Part shown: piece by piece, positions 23,929-32,223 of the stretch | Numbering within the stretch: position 1 is the stretch's first letter | Layout: every line of letters begins with the position of its first letter | Assembly (NCBI RefSeq): GCF_004297105.1 | Contig: NZ_SCVE01000012.1 | Coordinates: 868,001 to 932,000 of the forward strand | Source of the DNA: Herbiconiux sp. | Lineage (GTDB): Bacteria; Actinomycetota; Actinomycetes; Actinomycetales; Microbacteriaceae | Length of the DNA: 64,000 nt | Direction: 5' to 3' | The notes under the pieces: generated by a model | What the model saw: the letters and a program-made list of their open reading frames with translations, nothing else | Database searches by the model: none | Told to the model about the DNA's origin: nothing | Program-made: the position numbers and the translations under genes

Positions 23929-23972
23929 TGTGAGTGGGTACTCACAACTCTAGATGTGAGTACCCACTCACA
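23929..23972. promoter_or_regulatory. Doubled TetR operator between hydrolase and TetR genes
   Basis: An 18-base block (23929-23946) and its exact reverse complement (23955-23972) flank an 8-base spacer. Each block is itself nearly palindromic around TGAGT-GGGT-ACTCA, so two adjacent dimer sites are likely. It lies between the divergent hydrolase (start 23865) and TetR (start 23988) genes. Confidence 0.82.
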
Positions 23973-23987
23973 CAAGGAGGCGATGTC

Positions 23988-24548
23988 GTGGCGGAGCGAT
24001 CCACAGCAGAAGCCCGGCGCGAGAGCATTCGCCGGGTGGCGGGCACGGCGTTCGCGACATCCGGGTTGCACGGTGTCTCGGTCGCCACGATCGCGGCCGA
24101 GGTCGGCATCAGCGAGGCGTACGTCTTCAGTCTGTTCGGCAACAAACGAGCGCTCTTCATCGACGTGGTCGTGACGGCCTGCGATGAGCTCACCGCGGGG
24201 ATCGCCGCCTCGGCCGTGGGCCTCGGCGGCGCGGACGCGCTGACCGCGATGGGCCGCGCGTACGTCGGGCTCCTGGCCGATCGGCAACGCCTCCTTCTGC
24301 CGATGCAAGGCTTTGCCGCGTGCTCGGATCCGGTGATCCGCGCGGCGATGCAAGACGCGTTCGGTCGGCTCTGGGCCACGGCGGCCCGCTCGTCGGGCAG
24401 CGATGACGTCACCGTGAAGACATTCGTGGCTCTCGGGATGCTCACCAACACCCTCGCCGCCCTCGATGTCGATCACATCGATTCGGACTGGGCTCGGGCG
24501 GCCCGGGGTTTCGTGCCGCTTGGATACCGGGCGGCGGAGTCCGGCTGA
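23988..24548 (+). CDS. TetR/AcrR-family transcriptional regulator
   Basis: 186 residues from GTG 23988, chosen over earlier starts because AAGGAGG ends seven bases before it and the operator occupies the upstream DNA. HTH at about residues 25-48 (GVSVATIAAEVGISEAYVFSLFGNKRALF). The doubled operator just upstream indicates autoregulation and control of the divergent hydrolase. The downstream virginiamycin B lyase gene has its own leaderless promoter, so joint control is possible but not shown. Confidence 0.92.
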   Translation: MAERSTAEARRESIRRVAGTAFATSGLHGVSVATIAAEVGISEAYVFSLFGNKRALFIDVVVTACDELTAGIAASAVGLGGADALTAMGRAYVGLLADRQRLLLPMQGFAACSDPVIRAAMQDAFGRLWATAARSSGSDDVTVKTFVALGMLTNTLAALDVDHIDSDWARAARGFVPLGYRAAESG

Positions 24549-24580
24549 GTCCAGCCGCGAGCCGCGAGCGCCAGGGCGGT

Positions 24581-24586
24581 TAGGCT
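24581..24586 (+). promoter_or_regulatory. -10 box for a leaderless transcript (vgb)
   Basis: TAGGCT lies eight bases before ATG 24595 without a Shine-Dalgarno sequence. Confidence 0.5.
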
Positions 24587-24594
24587 CGGTGACC

Positions 24595-25488
24595 ATGAGC
24601 TCGATCGCTGTGCACGAGGTGGCGGATGCCGCATCCGGGCCCTATTCGGTGGCCTGCACGGCCGACGGAGCCGTGTGGGTGTCGCTCGTGCACGGGGGCG
24701 CGGTGGTGCGGCTCGCACCGTCGACGCGCGAAGCGGAGCGCCTCTACCTCGGCGAGGGGGCGCAGCCCTCGCAGGTCGCGGCCGCCGGTGACGACTCGGT
24801 GTGGATCACCGACACCGCCCGCGACCAGGTGCTGCTCGTCGGGCCTTCGGGAGTCATCCGCTCGTTCGCCGCTGCGAGCGCGGGCGCTCAGCCGTTCGGG
24901 ATCGCCGCAGTGCACGACGGGTCGGCCTGGTTCACCGGCATGGGCAACGACTCGCTCGGCCGTGTCGGCATCCTCGGCGAGGTGACCGAGTTCGCCTCGG
25001 GCACCCGTGACGGCCTCGTGTCGATGATCGCCGCCTCCGGCGACAGCCTCTGGTTCACCGCCAACCGCGCCAACGCCGTCGGCTACGTGCGCGGGGGCGA
25101 CTCCGCCCCGGTGATCGTGGCGCTTCCGACTCCGGATGCGGGCCCCGTGGGCATCACGGTGGGCGACGACGGGGCGGCGTGGTTCTGCGAGATCCTCGCC
25201 GGGGCCATCGGGCGGGTCGACCGTCGCGGTTCCGTGAGCGAGTTCGCCCTGCCCGACCGCTCGGCGAAGCCGCACGCGATCGTGGCGGATCCGGCGGGCG
25301 GCGGATGCTGGTTCACCCTGTGGGGCTCGGACCAGCTGGGCCGGATCGGGCTCGACGGCGTGTTCGCAGACCCCATCGTCGATCTCGCGCCATCCGGTCA
25401 CGCCGAGCCGCACGGGCTCGCCGTCGACCGCGACGGCACGGTCTGGGTCGCGATGGAATCGGGAGCCGTTCTCGCGGTCTCCCGCTGA
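24595..25488 (+). CDS. vgb: Virginiamycin B lyase (streptogramin B lyase)
   Basis: 297 residues, the usual length for Vgb. Seven-bladed propeller repeats are visible as recurring W-F/W-I blades with G-x-I/V-x-R (DDSVWITD, GSAWFTGMGNDSLGRVG, DSLWFTANRANAVGYV, GAAWFCEILAGAIGRVD, GGCWFTLWGSDQLGRIG). Residues matching the known catalytic positions are present: His227 in KPHAIVAD, His273 in EPHGLAVD and Glu288 in VAMESG. The enzyme opens the ring of streptogramin B antibiotics by elimination. Environmental actinobacteria carry many chromosomal Vgb-like proteins, so the natural substrate may differ. Confidence 0.82.
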   Translation: MSSIAVHEVADAASGPYSVACTADGAVWVSLVHGGAVVRLAPSTREAERLYLGEGAQPSQVAAAGDDSVWITDTARDQVLLVGPSGVIRSFAAASAGAQPFGIAAVHDGSAWFTGMGNDSLGRVGILGEVTEFASGTRDGLVSMIAASGDSLWFTANRANAVGYVRGGDSAPVIVALPTPDAGPVGITVGDDGAAWFCEILAGAIGRVDRRGSVSEFALPDRSAKPHAIVADPAGGGCWFTLWGSDQLGRIGLDGVFADPIVDLAPSGHAEPHGLAVDRDGTVWVAMESGAVLAVSR

Positions 25489-25513
25489 CGCGCTCGTTTC
25501 CGGTGCGCGCGGG

Positions 25514-26584
25514 CTAGAGGTGCCTCGGAGTACTCGCGGGGACGTCGCCGACGCGTCTCGCCGTGGGCGCTTCCCGACCGGGAACCGTGGTCGACGAGCG
25601 CACGATCAGCTGCGGCACGGCGGTGAGCACGCTGCCCGCCGGGCCTCCGTCGATGCGGGCGAGCAACGTGGTGAGCATGTCTTGGCCGAGCCGCTGGAAG
25701 TCCTGGCGCAGGGTGGTCAGGGGGGGAGCGAGATGGGCGGCCTCCGGGATGTCGTCGAAGCCGATCACGCTCATGTCCTGCGGCACCGCCAGACCGCGCT
25801 CGCGGAGCGCGTGCATGAGCCCGACCGCCATCTGGTCGTTGGCCGCGAAGATCGCGGTGAGGCCGGTGAGCTCGCACTCCGAGCCGAACCGATAGCCTGC
25901 GGCGGGGCTCCAGTCGCCGATCCCGTGCGTGGTGGCCACCAGTCCGTGCGCGGCGAGTTCATCCCGCCAGCCCCGCTCCCGCTCCTGGGCGTCGACGGAG
26001 TCGGAAGGGCCCGCCAGGTGCCCGATTCGGCTGTGACCGAGCGAGATGAGATGCTGCACGGCCGCGCGGGCGCCGTGGTACTGATCGGCCCCCACGGTGT
26101 CGAGGCCGTGGCGGGGCACTGCTCGGAGCACCACCAAGGGGATGGAGAGCTCCATGCCCGCGACGACGTCGACCGCCACCTCCTGCGCCGCGATCACGGC
26201 GATGCCCTCGACGTTCTGCCGTAGGAACGCCTCGACGGCGCCCCGGATCGACCCCTGGTCGCTGTCGACCATGTTCGCGGTGAAGACGCTCCACCGGGCG
26301 TCGCGGGCCGCGGAGTTGAAGTAGAGCACGGCCGATGAGGGGCCGTACTCGGTGGCCCCCGCGGCGATCAGGCCGATCGTGCGCGAGCGCCGGGTGACGA
26401 GGGCGCGAGCGGCCGGTGACGGCACATAGCGGAGCTTCTTGATCGCCTCCTCGACTCGGGCCTTCGTCGAGGGCCGCACGTTGGGGAGGTCGTTGAGCAC
26501 GCGCGAGACCGTCTGGTGCGAGACGCCGGCGAGCCGGGCGACGTCGAAGATCGTGGCCTGCCGGGGATTCTCGTCCGCCGCCAT
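25514..26584 (-). CDS. LacI-family regulator 1 of the sugar locus
   Basis: 356 residues. HTH at the N terminus (ATIFDVARLAGVSHQTVSRV, then LNDLPNVRPST), followed by a periplasmic-binding-like sensor domain (GVTAIFAAND-type motif here LTAIFAANDQMAVGLMHALR; VIGFDDIPEA). Its start overlaps the stop of the ATPase gene (TGATG), so it is made from the same mRNA. An imperfect copy (28144-28159) of the 28298-28313 operator lies before this operon, indicating autoregulation. The inducer is probably a pentose or oligomer, inferred from context. Confidence 0.93.
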   Translation of the reverse strand: MAADENPRQATIFDVARLAGVSHQTVSRVLNDLPNVRPSTKARVEEAIKKLRYVPSPAARALVTRRSRTIGLIAAGATEYGPSSAVLYFNSAARDARWSVFTANMVDSDQGSIRGAVEAFLRQNVEGIAVIAAQEVAVDVVAGMELSIPLVVLRAVPRHGLDTVGADQYHGARAAVQHLISLGHSRIGHLAGPSDSVDAQERERGWRDELAAHGLVATTHGIGDWSPAAGYRFGSECELTGLTAIFAANDQMAVGLMHALRERGLAVPQDMSVIGFDDIPEAAHLAPPLTTLRQDFQRLGQDMLTTLLARIDGGPAGSVLTAVPQLIVRSSTTVPGREAPTARRVGDVPASTPRHL

Positions 26585-28128
26585 CACTCGAGCCCGTCGT
26601 CGTTCGAGCCGTCGGCGATCACCGCGAGCAACTGGTCGACGGTGAGGTCGTGGTTCAGGAGATCGCCCACCTTCCGCCTCTCCCGGAGGATCGCGACCCG
26701 GTTGCTGATCCTCACCACCTCCTCGAGCTCGGCCGAGATGAACACGACCGAGAGCCCGTTCGCGGCGAGATCGGTGACCAGCTTCTGGATCTCGGCCTTG
26801 GCGCCGATGTCGATGCCTCGGGTGGGCTCGTCGAGGATGAGGAGCCTCGGCGCGATGGCGAGCCAGCGGGCGAGGAGCACCTTCTGCTGGTTGCCTCCGG
26901 AGAGCGTGCTCATGAGCGCGTCGGGGTCGGCCGGCGTGATCCCCATGGCCTGGATGTAGCTGGTGGCGAGCTCGTTCTGCTGGGACTGAGGGATGCGGCG
27001 CAGCCAGCCGAGGTCGGCCTGCAGGGCCAGCACGATGTTCTCGCGCACCGTGAGGTCGCCGATGATCCCCTCGGTGCGGCGGTTCTCGGAGGCGTACGCG
27101 ATGCGCTGCTGGAGGGCGGCACGAGGACCGCTGAACCGCTGGGAGTCGCCGTCGACGAGGAGCTCCCCGGAGTCGGGCCGGTCGGCCCCTCCCAGGAGCC
27201 GTGCGAGTTCTGTGCGACCCGATCCGAGCAGGCCGGCGATACCCACGATCTCCCCCTGGTAGACCTTGAGGTCGATCGGCTCGATCGCGCCCCGGCGGCT
27301 CAGGCCGATCGCCGTGACGAGCGGCACCTCGCCCTCCAGATCGTCTTCGATCGTGCTGGCCTCGACCCGCTCGTGGATGCCGTCGAGAACCGTGATGTCC
27401 TTGCCGAGCATCTTCTGCACCAGGTCGATGCGCAGCAGCTCGTGAGGGAGGTACTCGCCCACCAGGCGTCCGTCGCGCAGTACCGTCAACCGGTCGGAGA
27501 TCGCGTACACCTGCTCGAGGAAATGGGAGATGAAGAGGATCGCGACACCGGATTCCCTGAGCCGGGAGATGATGCGGAAGAGTTCCGACACCTCGTCGTT
27601 GTCGAGGCTCGAGGTCGGTTCGTCGAGCACGAGCACCTTGGGCCGCACCGCGATGGCCCGCGCGATGGCGACCAACTGCTGGATCGCCGGGGAGTGGTCG
27701 GCCAGAAGGCTCGTCGGATCGATGTCGAGGTGCATGGAGGTGAGCAGCTCCGCGGTGTGCTGCCGGGCCGCCCGCCAGTTGATCCCGCCCCACCGGTGCC
27801 GCGGCTCCCGCCCGAGGAGCACGTTCTCGGTGACCGTCAGATTCGGCAGCAGATTGAGTTCCTGATACACCGTGCTGATGCCCGCCGACTGGGCCTCGGC
27901 GGTGCTCGCGAACGAGACGGTGTGACCATCGACCTCGATGCGGCCGGCATCGATCGGGTTGACCCCGGTGAGCGCCTTGATCAGCGTGGACTTGCCGGCG
28001 CCGTTCTCGCCCATGAGCGAATGCACCTCGCCGGGGAAGAGCCGGAAGTCGACCGCGTCGAGCGCCGTGACCCCCGGGAAAGCGACGGTCACTCCGGTGA
28101 GTTGAACGACCGGCGCCGCTGTGGTCAT
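26584..28128 (-). CDS. Sugar ABC importer ATPase (tandem domain), without own permease
   Basis: 514 residues, two fused ATPase domains of the RbsA/YtfR type. First domain: Walker A GENGAGKST (about 40-48), Walker B VLVLDEPTSS. Second domain: signature SGGNQQKV and LLILDEPTRGIDIG; its Walker A position reads LLGSGRTEL, the usual degenerate form in this family. Upstream GGAGAG precedes ATG 28128. It heads an operon with lacI-1 and is divergent from a complete importer that already has its own ATPase (29609). It may drive a permease elsewhere or share these permeases. Confidence 0.92.
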   Translation of the reverse strand: MTTAAPVVQLTGVTVAFPGVTALDAVDFRLFPGEVHSLMGENGAGKSTLIKALTGVNPIDAGRIEVDGHTVSFASTAEAQSAGISTVYQELNLLPNLTVTENVLLGREPRHRWGGINWRAARQHTAELLTSMHLDIDPTSLLADHSPAIQQLVAIARAIAVRPKVLVLDEPTSSLDNDEVSELFRIISRLRESGVAILFISHFLEQVYAISDRLTVLRDGRLVGEYLPHELLRIDLVQKMLGKDITVLDGIHERVEASTIEDDLEGEVPLVTAIGLSRRGAIEPIDLKVYQGEIVGIAGLLGSGRTELARLLGGADRPDSGELLVDGDSQRFSGPRAALQQRIAYASENRRTEGIIGDLTVRENIVLALQADLGWLRRIPQSQQNELATSYIQAMGITPADPDALMSTLSGGNQQKVLLARWLAIAPRLLILDEPTRGIDIGAKAEIQKLVTDLAANGLSVVFISAELEEVVRISNRVAILRERRKVGDLLNHDLTVDQLLAVIADGSNDDGLE

Positions 28129-28143
28129 GGTCTCTCCATCGAT

Positions 28144-28159
28144 TTGTTAGGGCTCACAT
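28144..28159. promoter_or_regulatory. Imperfect LacI operator before the ATPase-lacI1 operon
   Basis: TTGTTAGGGCTCACAT matches TTGTGAGCGCTCACAA (28298-28313) at 13 of 16 positions and lies 15 bases upstream of ATG 28128, next to a GATAAT-like -10 on the minus strand. Confidence 0.6.
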
Positions 28160-28253
28160 TATCGACCGAGGATGGTCCCGGTCTACAAACGGATGCGACA
28201 TCCTGCCCCATGTCGGCACTCTCGCGGAGTTGTCCCGGGTGATGCGGGTTCGG

Positions 28254-28313
28254 TTGACAGCTTCTTGCCAGGCACGCTAGCCTACCCAGCAACGCAATTG
28301 TGAGCGCTCACAA
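28254..28313 (+). promoter_or_regulatory. Importer promoter with perfect LacI operator
   Basis: TTGACA at 28254-28259 and TAGCCT at 28278-28283 (18-base spacing) form a plausible promoter, followed by the 16-base palindrome TTGTGAGCGCTCACAA at 28298-28313, placed where it would block the transcription start. The rest of the 350-base divergent region (28129-28478) holds only the two other operators described. Confidence 0.7.
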
Positions 28314-28374
28314 GCAGGCAGCACATTCGGTCAATGGCGACGAGCATGACACCGCCACGGACCGGGTTCGCGAA

Positions 28375-28390
28375 ATGTGATCGATCACAT
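28375..28390. promoter_or_regulatory. Second-type LacI operator in the importer leader
   Basis: ATGTGATCGATCACAT, a perfect 16-base palindrome, about 90 bases upstream of the binding-protein start. The identical 16 bases occur before the araB-araD fusion gene at 45465-45480, tying both promoters to one regulator, most likely LacI 2. Confidence 0.8.
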
Positions 28391-28478
28391 AACGGAAACA
28401 ACGCATCGACAGTTATACAGAATGCAATCCCTACCGTCGGACCGACGATCGTTCCGGTGGATCTCGAGGAGGAGATCA

Positions 28479-29477
28479 ATGTTCAAGACAGCAAAAATCC
28501 GCGGCATCGCGGGACTGGCTCTCGCAGGGGCCATGGCGTTCAGCCTCGCCGCCTGCTCCGGCGGATCGTCGGATTCCACCGACGCGGCCGGCAGCGACGG
28601 CGAGCTGACCACCGTCGGCTTCGTGGCGGTCGGCCCCGAGGGCGGCTGGCGCACGGCGAACGAGCAGAACATCCAGGACTCGTTCTCGAAGGAGAACGGC
28701 TTCGACCTGAAGTACGCCCCCGCCACCAACGGCGACCAGAACTCGCAGATCACCGCCTTCACGTCGTTCATCGACGAGGGCGTCGACGCCATCATCCTGT
28801 CGGCCACCGAGGCCACCGGTTGGGAGAGCGTTCTGAAGCGTGCCCAGGAGGCCGAGATCCCGGTGGTGCTGCTCGACCGCGGCATCGAGCCGAACGACAC
28901 CTCGCTCTACACGAGCCACATCGCCCCCGACAACGTGGGCATCAGCTCCTCCGCCGCGGAGTGGGCCAACGGTCAGTTCCCCGACGGAGCCAAGTACGTC
29001 GTGCTCGAAGGCCCTCCCGGTCTCTCGGTGGTCAACGACCGCAACAAGGGCTGGGACGACACGATCGACGCCAACTTCACGAAGCTCGAGAGCCAGTCGG
29101 CGAACTGGTCGACCGAAGAGGCGAAGAGCGTGTTCGAGACCATCCTCAAGGCCAACAACAACGACGTGCAGCTCGTGTTCGCCCAGAACGACGAGATGGG
29201 CCTCGGCGCCGCACTCGCCGTCGAGGAGGCCGGCCTGAAGCCCGGCACGGACGTGAAGATCATCACGATCGACGGAACCAAGGCGGCCCTCGAGGCGCTC
29301 GCCGCCGGTCGCCTGAGCTTCGTGGCCGAGTACAACCCGCTGTTCGGCGACACCGCGATCGAGGTCGTGAAGGCGGCCCTCGCCGGCGAGACCGTCGAGA
29401 GCGACATCGTGGTGCCGAGCGTGACGTTCGACTCGCCCGAGGCGGCCACCGAGGCGCTCCCCACCCGCAAGTACTAG
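28479..29477 (+). CDS. Sugar ABC importer substrate-binding lipoprotein (YtfQ-like)
   Basis: 332 residues from ATG 28479, GAGGAGGAG upstream. Lipoprotein signal with lipobox Leu-Ala-Ala-Cys, Cys26. Periplasmic-binding type 1 fold: TTVGFVAVGPEGGWRTANEQ (start, very like YtfQ), ITAFTSFIDEGVDAIILSAT, VVLLDRGIEPNDTSLYTSHI, LVFAQNDEMGLGAALAVEEA, IITIDGTKAALEALAAGRLS. YtfQ binds galactofuranose and can bind arabinose; in this locus arabinose or arabinofuranosides are the likely ligand. First gene of the importer operon; a 131-base gap follows before the ATPase. Confidence 0.93.
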   Translation: MFKTAKIRGIAGLALAGAMAFSLAACSGGSSDSTDAAGSDGELTTVGFVAVGPEGGWRTANEQNIQDSFSKENGFDLKYAPATNGDQNSQITAFTSFIDEGVDAIILSATEATGWESVLKRAQEAEIPVVLLDRGIEPNDTSLYTSHIAPDNVGISSSAAEWANGQFPDGAKYVVLEGPPGLSVVNDRNKGWDDTIDANFTKLESQSANWSTEEAKSVFETILKANNNDVQLVFAQNDEMGLGAALAVEEAGLKPGTDVKIITIDGTKAALEALAAGRLSFVAEYNPLFGDTAIEVVKAALAGETVESDIVVPSVTFDSPEAATEALPTRKY

Positions 29478-29608
29478 AAGAACCACCCTTCGAGGGCCGG
29501 CTCGCACAGTCATCACGACTGCCGCGGGCCGGCCCGAGAAGGCCTCTGCGCCACCACCGCATCACCCATCGACGACGCCGGGCATCCGGCAGAACGACCA
29601 GGCAGACC

Positions 29609-31135
29609 ATGGCAATCACCGAGCCGATCGTCGAGATGGAGGACATCTCGATCGAGTTCCCGGGAGTGAAGGCACTCCAGCACGTGAACCTCCGACTCTT
29701 CCCCGGGGAGGTGCACACCCTGATGGGCGAGAACGGGGCCGGCAAGTCGACCCTCATCAAGGCGCTCACCGGCGTGTACAAGATCGACTCGGGAAGCATC
29801 ACGGTCGCGGGTGGCCCACGGATGTTCTCGGGCACAGCGGATGCGCAGAGCGCCGGGATCTCGACCGTCTACCAGGAGGTCAACCTCTGCGACAACCTCA
29901 CCGTCGGTGAGAACGTGATGCTCGGGCACGAGGTGCGGGGGGCATTCGGCATCAACTGGAAGAAGACCCACCAGGCGGCGAGCGAGGCCCTCGTCGGTCT
30001 CGGCCTCGGCGATCTCGACCCCCGGCAGCCGCTCTCCAGCATCTCGCTCGCACTGCAGCAGCTCGTGGCGATCAGCCGCGCGATGGTGGCCAAGTCGAAG
30101 GTGCTCATCCTCGATGAGCCCACATCGAGCCTCGACGCCAACGAGGTCGAAGGACTCTTCGCGGTCATGCGGCGTCTGCGCGACCAGGGTGTCGCCATCC
30201 TCTTCGTCTCGCACTTCCTCGACCAGGTCTATGCCATCAGCGATCGTCTGACGGTGCTGCGCAACGGCGAAGGCGTGGGCGAGTACATGACCTCCGAGCT
30301 GAATCGCACGGAGCTCATCTCGAAGATGATCGGCAAGGACTTCGGCGCGCTCGCCGCGCTCGGCTCGAATCGCGGCCGCACGGTCGACGCGTCGGCCACC
30401 CCGTTCTACAGCGCCACCGACCTCGGCCGGAAGGGATCGATCGAGCCCGTCGACATCGAGGTGCACGCCGGCGAGGTGGTCGGCCTCGCCGGGCTGCTCG
30501 GCTCCGGCCGCACCGAGCTCGGCCGGCTCATCTACGGCGCCGACAAGCCCGACACCGGCCAGGTGCGCATCGACGGCACGGCGACCGACGTGCACAGCCC
30601 CATCGCCGGCCTGTCGAAGAGGATCGCGTTCTCCACGGAGAACCGGCGCGACGAGGGGATCATCGGAGACCTCACCGTGCGTGAGAACCTCGTGCTCGCC
30701 GTGCAGGCGGAGCGCGGCTGGGCCCGGCCGCTGTCCCGCCGGGAGCAGAAGGAGCTCTGCGACAAGTACCTCGTGGAGCTGAACGTGCGCCCGGCCGACC
30801 CCGAGCGGCCCATCAAGAACCTCTCCGGCGGCAACCAGCAGAAGGTGCTGCTCGGCCGCTGGCTCGCCACGAAGCCCGAACTCATCGTGCTCGACGAGCC
30901 GACCCGCGGCATCGACATCGGCGCCAAGGCCGAGATCCAGGAGGCGATCGCCGCGCTCGCCGAGGGCGGGATGTCGGTGGTCTTCATCTCCTCCGAGCTG
31001 GAGGAGGTCGTTAGGCTCAGCGAACGGATCGTCGTGCTGAAAGACCATCGCAAGATCGGGGAGATCATCAACGGTCCCGATGTCACCGCCGAGACGATCG
31101 TCTCCCTCATCGCCAACGAAGGAAGTGCTGCATGA
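29609..31135 (+). CDS. Sugar ABC importer ATPase (tandem domain, YtfR-like)
   Basis: 508 residues from ATG 29609. First domain GENGAGKST at about 41-49 and VLILDEPTSSLDANEVEGLF; second domain SGGNQQKVLLGRW and LIVLDEPTRGIDIGAKAEIQ. The start has no strong Shine-Dalgarno sequence. Overlaps the first permease gene by four bases (ATGA). Very similar in outline to the divergent ATPase at 26584-28128, so a duplication is likely. Confidence 0.94.
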   Translation: MAITEPIVEMEDISIEFPGVKALQHVNLRLFPGEVHTLMGENGAGKSTLIKALTGVYKIDSGSITVAGGPRMFSGTADAQSAGISTVYQEVNLCDNLTVGENVMLGHEVRGAFGINWKKTHQAASEALVGLGLGDLDPRQPLSSISLALQQLVAISRAMVAKSKVLILDEPTSSLDANEVEGLFAVMRRLRDQGVAILFVSHFLDQVYAISDRLTVLRNGEGVGEYMTSELNRTELISKMIGKDFGALAALGSNRGRTVDASATPFYSATDLGRKGSIEPVDIEVHAGEVVGLAGLLGSGRTELGRLIYGADKPDTGQVRIDGTATDVHSPIAGLSKRIAFSTENRRDEGIIGDLTVRENLVLAVQAERGWARPLSRREQKELCDKYLVELNVRPADPERPIKNLSGGNQQKVLLGRWLATKPELIVLDEPTRGIDIGAKAEIQEAIAALAEGGMSVVFISSELEEVVRLSERIVVLKDHRKIGEIINGPDVTAETIVSLIANEGSAA

Positions 31136-32223
31136 GCCAGGCATCCTCACCGTCACGAGGCTCCGTCGTGACCACGATCGTGCGGCAGCCGTACATCTGG
31201 GCCGTCGTGGCCCTGGTGCTCCTGCTGGTGATCAACCTCATCAAGGATCCGGGTTACCTCGGCATCTCGGTGAACTCCTCGACGGGCAACCTTTCGGGCA
31301 ACATCATCGACATCCTGCGGGCGAGTGCACCGATCATGATGATCGCGATCGGTATGACCCTCGTGATCGCCACCCGCGGCATCGACCTCTCGGTGGGCTC
31401 GGTGATGGCGGTGTCCGGCGCCGTCTCGATGGAGTTCATGAGCAACTCCGGCGACGGCAGCGTGGGCGTGGCCGTCACGGCCGCGGCGCTCGCGCTCGGA
31501 GTCAGCGCGCTTCTCGGTGTGATCAACGGTGTGCTGGTGTCGGTGGTGGGGCTGCAGCCGTTCATCACCACACTCGTCACGATGCTCGCGGGGCGCGGTC
31601 TCGCCAAGGTGATCACCGCCGGTCAGAACACGTCGGCCACCAACGAGCCGTTCCGCTGGATCGCCAACGGCACGGTCTTCGGCTTCCCGGTGGTGTTCGT
31701 CATCGGCGCCCTGATCGTGGCGGTCGTGGCCGTGCTGGTGCGCCGCACGGCACTCGGGCTCATGATCGAGTCGATCGGAATCAACCCGAAGGCCGCACGC
31801 ATGGCCGGCATCCGGCCCATCGGCATCCTCATCGCGGTCTACATCGTGAGCGCCGTGCTCGCGGGCATCGCGGGCATCTTCAGCACCGCCAGCGTCATGA
31901 CCGTCGAAGTGGCGAAGACCGGCCTCTCCTCCGAGATGGATGCGATCCTCGCCGTGGTGATCGGCGGCACCTCCCTCGCCGGAGGCAAGTTCTCGCTCAC
32001 CGGAAGCGTCATCGGCGCCCTGCTGATCGCGACGCTCGACAAGACGATCGTGTTCCTCTCCATCCCCTCCTCGGCCACACCGGCGTTCAAGGCGGTGGTG
32101 ATCGTGATCATCTGCCTGCTCCAGTCGCAGCGCGTGCGGGCGTTGTTCGCCCGTCGCAAGGCGATCTCCACTCCGACGCCGCCTCAATCCACCCCGACGC
32201 GAAAGGAAACGGTGTCGGCATGA
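31132..32223 (+). CDS. Sugar ABC importer permease 1 (YtfT-like)
   Basis: 363 residues, about ten hydrophobic helices. BPD_transp_2 motifs: MIAIGMTLVIATRGIDLSVG (about 71-90) and AVVIGGTSLAGGKFSLTGSV (about 271-290). Overlaps both neighbours by four bases. It forms the membrane channel with the following permease. Confidence 0.94.
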   Translation: MSQASSPSRGSVVTTIVRQPYIWAVVALVLLLVINLIKDPGYLGISVNSSTGNLSGNIIDILRASAPIMMIAIGMTLVIATRGIDLSVGSVMAVSGAVSMEFMSNSGDGSVGVAVTAAALALGVSALLGVINGVLVSVVGLQPFITTLVTMLAGRGLAKVITAGQNTSATNEPFRWIANGTVFGFPVVFVIGALIVAVVAVLVRRTALGLMIESIGINPKAARMAGIRPIGILIAVYIVSAVLAGIAGIFSTASVMTVEVAKTGLSSEMDAILAVVIGGTSLAGGKFSLTGSVIGALLIATLDKTIVFLSIPSSATPAFKAVVIVIICLLQSQRVRALFARRKAISTPTPPQSTPTRKETVSA

